In this document: in pieces, positions 5,706 through 7,094 of the stretch
How positions within the stretch are numbered: position 1 is the first letter of the stretch
How the letters are laid out: every line of letters begins with the position of its first letter
Origin: LMUY01 sp964244655
GTDB taxonomy: Bacteria > Pseudomonadota > Alphaproteobacteria > Acetobacterales > Acetobacteraceae
Length of the DNA: 7,094 bases
Assembly: GCA_964244655.1 (NCBI GenBank)
Contig: CAXTJU010000135.1
Coordinates: 1 to 7,094 of the forward strand
Reading direction: 5' to 3'
Position numbers and translations under genes: made by a program
The notes under the pieces: model-generated
Database searches by the model: none
Seen by the model: only the letters and a program-made list of their open reading frames with translations
What the model was told of the DNA's origin: nothing

Positions 5706-6637
5706 GGGCGACCGCGCTCATCACCCACATGGACTGCCTCGGGCACGACACCGGGCTGGGCCATCCGGAACGCCCCGACCGGCTGCGCGCCGTGCTGCAA
5801 GCGCTGGAGCACCCCGACTTCACCAGCCTGCTGCGCGAGCAGGCGCCGCTGGCGAGCCGCGAGCAGCTCTGCCTCGCCCACCCCGCGCCGTACGTGGACC
5901 GGCTGCTGGCGCTCGACCCGGCGGATGGCGAGCTGCTGGCGCTCGACCCGGACACCGTGGTCAGCGCCGGCACCCTGGCCGCCGCGCGCCGCGCCGCCGG
6001 GGGCGCCATCGCGGCGGTGGATGCGGTGATGGAAGGCTGGGCCGCCGCCGCCTTCGTGGCCGCGCGCCCCCCCGGCCACCATGCCGAGCGCACCCGGGCG
6101 ATGGGGTTCTGCCTGTTCAACAACGCCGCCATCGCCGCCCGCCACGCCCGCGCGCGCTGGGGGCTGGACCGGGTGGCCGTGGTGGATTTCGACGTGCACC
6201 ACGGCAACGGCACGCAGGACATCTTCGCGGCCGACCCGGCGCTGTTCTACGCCTCCAGCCACCAGCACCCGTGCTATCCCGGCACCGGCTCGCCGCAGGA
6301 GACGGGGGTGGCCGGCAACGTCCTGAACGCGCCGCTGCCGCCCGGCGCCGGCGGCGAGCGGTTCCGCGCCGCCTGGGCCGACCGGATCATCCCGGCGCTG
6401 GCGGCCTGGCAGCCCCAGTTGCTGATCGTGTCCGCCGGGTTCGACGCGCACCGGGACGACCCGCTGGCCGAGCTGCGGGTGGAGACGGAGGACTTCGCCT
6501 GGCTGACCGACCGGCTGAACGAGGTGGCCCAGGCGCACGCCGGCGGCCGCGTCGTCTCCTTGCTGGAGGGCGGCTACGACCTGGCCGCGCTGGCGGCGTC
6601 GGCAGCGGCCCACGTCCGCCGCCTGATGCATGGCTGA
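5702..6637 (+). CDS. Histone deacetylase family protein (zinc amidohydrolase)
   Basis: This 311-residue hydrolase of the HDAC/acetylpolyamine amidohydrolase/AcuC superfamily removes acyl groups from amines by zinc-activated water. Motifs in order: HPERPDRL (21-28); LDPDT (81-85); RPPGHHA with the general-base pair His126 and His127; GFCLFNN (135-141); DFDVHHGNG, with zinc ligands Asp164 and His166; SAGFDAH (244-250), with third ligand Asp248; and LEGGYDL (288-294), with transition-state Tyr292. All catalytic residues are present. The layout matches the class II-like bacterial group. In bacteria the substrate may be acetylated proteins, polyamines or small amides; nothing here decides which. 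The ATG overlaps the tusA-like stop and has no good Shine-Dalgarno of its own, so it is probably translated by coupling. The frame ends with tandem stops TGA TAG (6635-6640). Confidence 0.95.
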   Translation: MRATALITHMDCLGHDTGLGHPERPDRLRAVLQALEHPDFTSLLREQAPLASREQLCLAHPAPYVDRLLALDPADGELLALDPDTVVSAGTLAAARRAAGGAIAAVDAVMEGWAAAAFVAARPPGHHAERTRAMGFCLFNNAAIAARHARARWGLDRVAVVDFDVHHGNGTQDIFAADPALFYASSHQHPCYPGTGSPQETGVAGNVLNAPLPPGAGGERFRAAWADRIIPALAAWQPQLLIVSAGFDAHRDDPLAELRVETEDFAWLTDRLNEVAQAHAGGRVVSLLEGGYDLAALAASAAAHVRRLMHG

Positions 6638-6740
6638 TAGGTCGTGTTCGTATAGCAACACTGTGATTTCGTTGCACGGCACAACTGTTGTCGCCGGGCC
6701 GGCAAGCGCGTAGTGACGGCAAGCTGAGGAGAGCGCGCGC
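6638..6740 (+). promoter_or_regulatory. AT-richer gap ahead of xseB, with palindromes; possible promoter region
   Basis: The first half of this gap is clearly richer in A/T than the flanking genes, as expected for a promoter or leader of the xseB-dxs unit. It contains a perfect 11-base palindrome ACAACTGTTGT (6681-6691) and a looser pair GCAAC (6655-6659) / GTTGC (6671-6675). No convincing -35/-10 pair is seen; TTGCAC at 6672-6677 lacks a matching -10. GAGGAG at 6726-6731 is the Shine-Dalgarno of xseB. No T-run terminator for the HDAC-like gene was found. Confidence 0.35.
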
Positions 6741-6971
6741 ATGTCGCAAGACATCTCCGGCCTGTCGTTCGAAGACGCGCTGGCCGAGTTGGAGCGGATC
6801 GTGAAGGGCCTGGAAAGCGGCCAGCAGAAGCTGGAAGACGCCATCACCGCCTATGAGCGCGGCGCCCTGCTGCGCCAGCACTGCGAGGCCAAGCTGGCGG
6901 AAGCCGAGGCCCGCGTGCAGGTGATCGTCCGCGGCGCCGACGGCGCGCTGGCGACCCGACCCTTCCCATGA
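6741..6971 (+). CDS. xseB: Exodeoxyribonuclease VII small subunit
   Basis: This 76-residue cytosolic subunit forms coiled helical hairpins that bind XseA. The holoenzyme degrades single-stranded DNA from both ends to short oligonucleotides in repair and recombination. The family pattern is complete: LSFEDALAELERIVKGLESGQQKLEDAITAYERGALLRQHCEAKLAEAEARV, in which FEDALAELE, the LE.G...LE turn and YE.G..L...C...L..AE are the conserved parts. Length is usual. GAGGAG at 6726-6731 supports the ATG at 6741. The gene lies directly in front of dxs, a common alphaproteobacterial neighbourhood, but without the ispA that often stands between them; the stop lies in the sequence ATGA (6968-6971). Confidence 0.96.
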   Translation: MSQDISGLSFEDALAELERIVKGLESGQQKLEDAITAYERGALLRQHCEAKLAEAEARVQVIVRGADGALATRPFP

Positions 6972-6996
6972 GCCGACACCACGGAGTGCGCCGTCC

Positions 6997-7094
6997 ATGA
7001 ACGCCCCTGTTCTTCCTGTGCGTCCGGTGACGCCGTTGCTGGACCGTGTTGGTGTTCCGGGTGATTTGCGCAATTTCTCCTCCGAGCAGCTGCG
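6997..7094 (+). CDS. dxs: 1-deoxy-D-xylulose-5-phosphate synthase, N-terminus (3' end outside window)
   Basis: Only the first 32 codons are present. Dxs is the thiamine-diphosphate enzyme that joins pyruvate and glyceraldehyde 3-phosphate in the first step of the MEP isoprenoid pathway. The motif TPLLDRVGVPGDLRNFSSEQL (residues 12-32) matches the conserved opening of the family, in which TPLLD, the proline before DLR, and the following L..L pattern recur. GGAG at 6983-6986 lies ten bases ahead of the ATG. The catalytic parts are outside the window, so the call rests on this segment and on the position after xseB. These codons use T at third positions much more than the neighbouring genes. Confidence 0.87.
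   Translation, partial: MNAPVLPVRPVTPLLDRVGVPGDLRNFSSEQL

Noticed and set aside
5902..5950. 19-base direct repeat in the HDAC-like gene encoding LLALDP twice, 30 bases apart
   Set aside because: The surrounding protein keeps normal family length and motif spacing, so it looks like chance reuse of favoured codons and not a recent duplication.
5002..6847. Two ORFs of more than 550 codons overlapping kinase, tusA-like and HDAC-like genes
   Set aside because: Out-of-frame or antisense products rich in Arg/Ala/Gly; real motifs lie in the annotated frames.
1..7094. CRISPR arrays, tRNA or rRNA genes, insertion sequences, riboswitches
   Set aside because: No regularly spaced repeats, cloverleaf sequences, rRNA segments, transposase motifs or known riboswitch cores were recognised on either strand.

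Overview
The window looks like chromosomal DNA of a very GC-rich alphaproteobacterium. The best guess is the order Rhodospirillales, perhaps Acetobacteraceae or Azospirillum-like. The reasons are the strong G/C preference at third codon positions, a DinB with an N-terminal zinc ribbon of the alphaproteobacterial kind, and an xseB gene directly in front of dxs. The genus cannot be fixed from this sequence alone.

Layout. At the left edge is the 3' end of an LrgB-family membrane protein gene (2-310, +). Positions 311 to about 2185 have visibly lower GC and different codon use. They hold a probable polymorphic-toxin gene (531-1595, +), interrupted by one in-frame TAG at 708-710, and an acidic partner gene overlapping its end by ATGA (1592-2095, +), probably its immunity gene. 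High-GC core genes then resume: an aldo/keto reductase (2186-3223, +), convergent with a minus-strand pair made of dinB (3234-4511) and an upstream ROK-family sugar kinase (4524-5414). Across a 48-bp divergent gap with a perfect inverted repeat, a plus-strand set begins: a TusA-like protein (5463-5705) overlapping a histone-deacetylase-family hydrolase (5702-6637). After a 103-bp AT-richer gap come xseB (6741-6971) and the start of dxs (6997 to the window edge).

How the genes relate. xseB and dxs form a familiar housekeeping cluster (DNA repair and isoprenoid precursors), but the prenyl-synthase gene ispA often found between them is absent. The TusA-like and HDAC-like genes are translationally coupled. 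ROK kinase and dinB are spaced like an operon, although no functional link is obvious. The toxin/immunity block is the accessory part of the window and the likeliest site of new biology. The C-terminal 95 residues of the toxin have a HIxGT start and a His-rich end that recall BECR-fold polymorphic toxins. The nonsense codon raises the question whether the toxin is dead while the immunity gene is kept.
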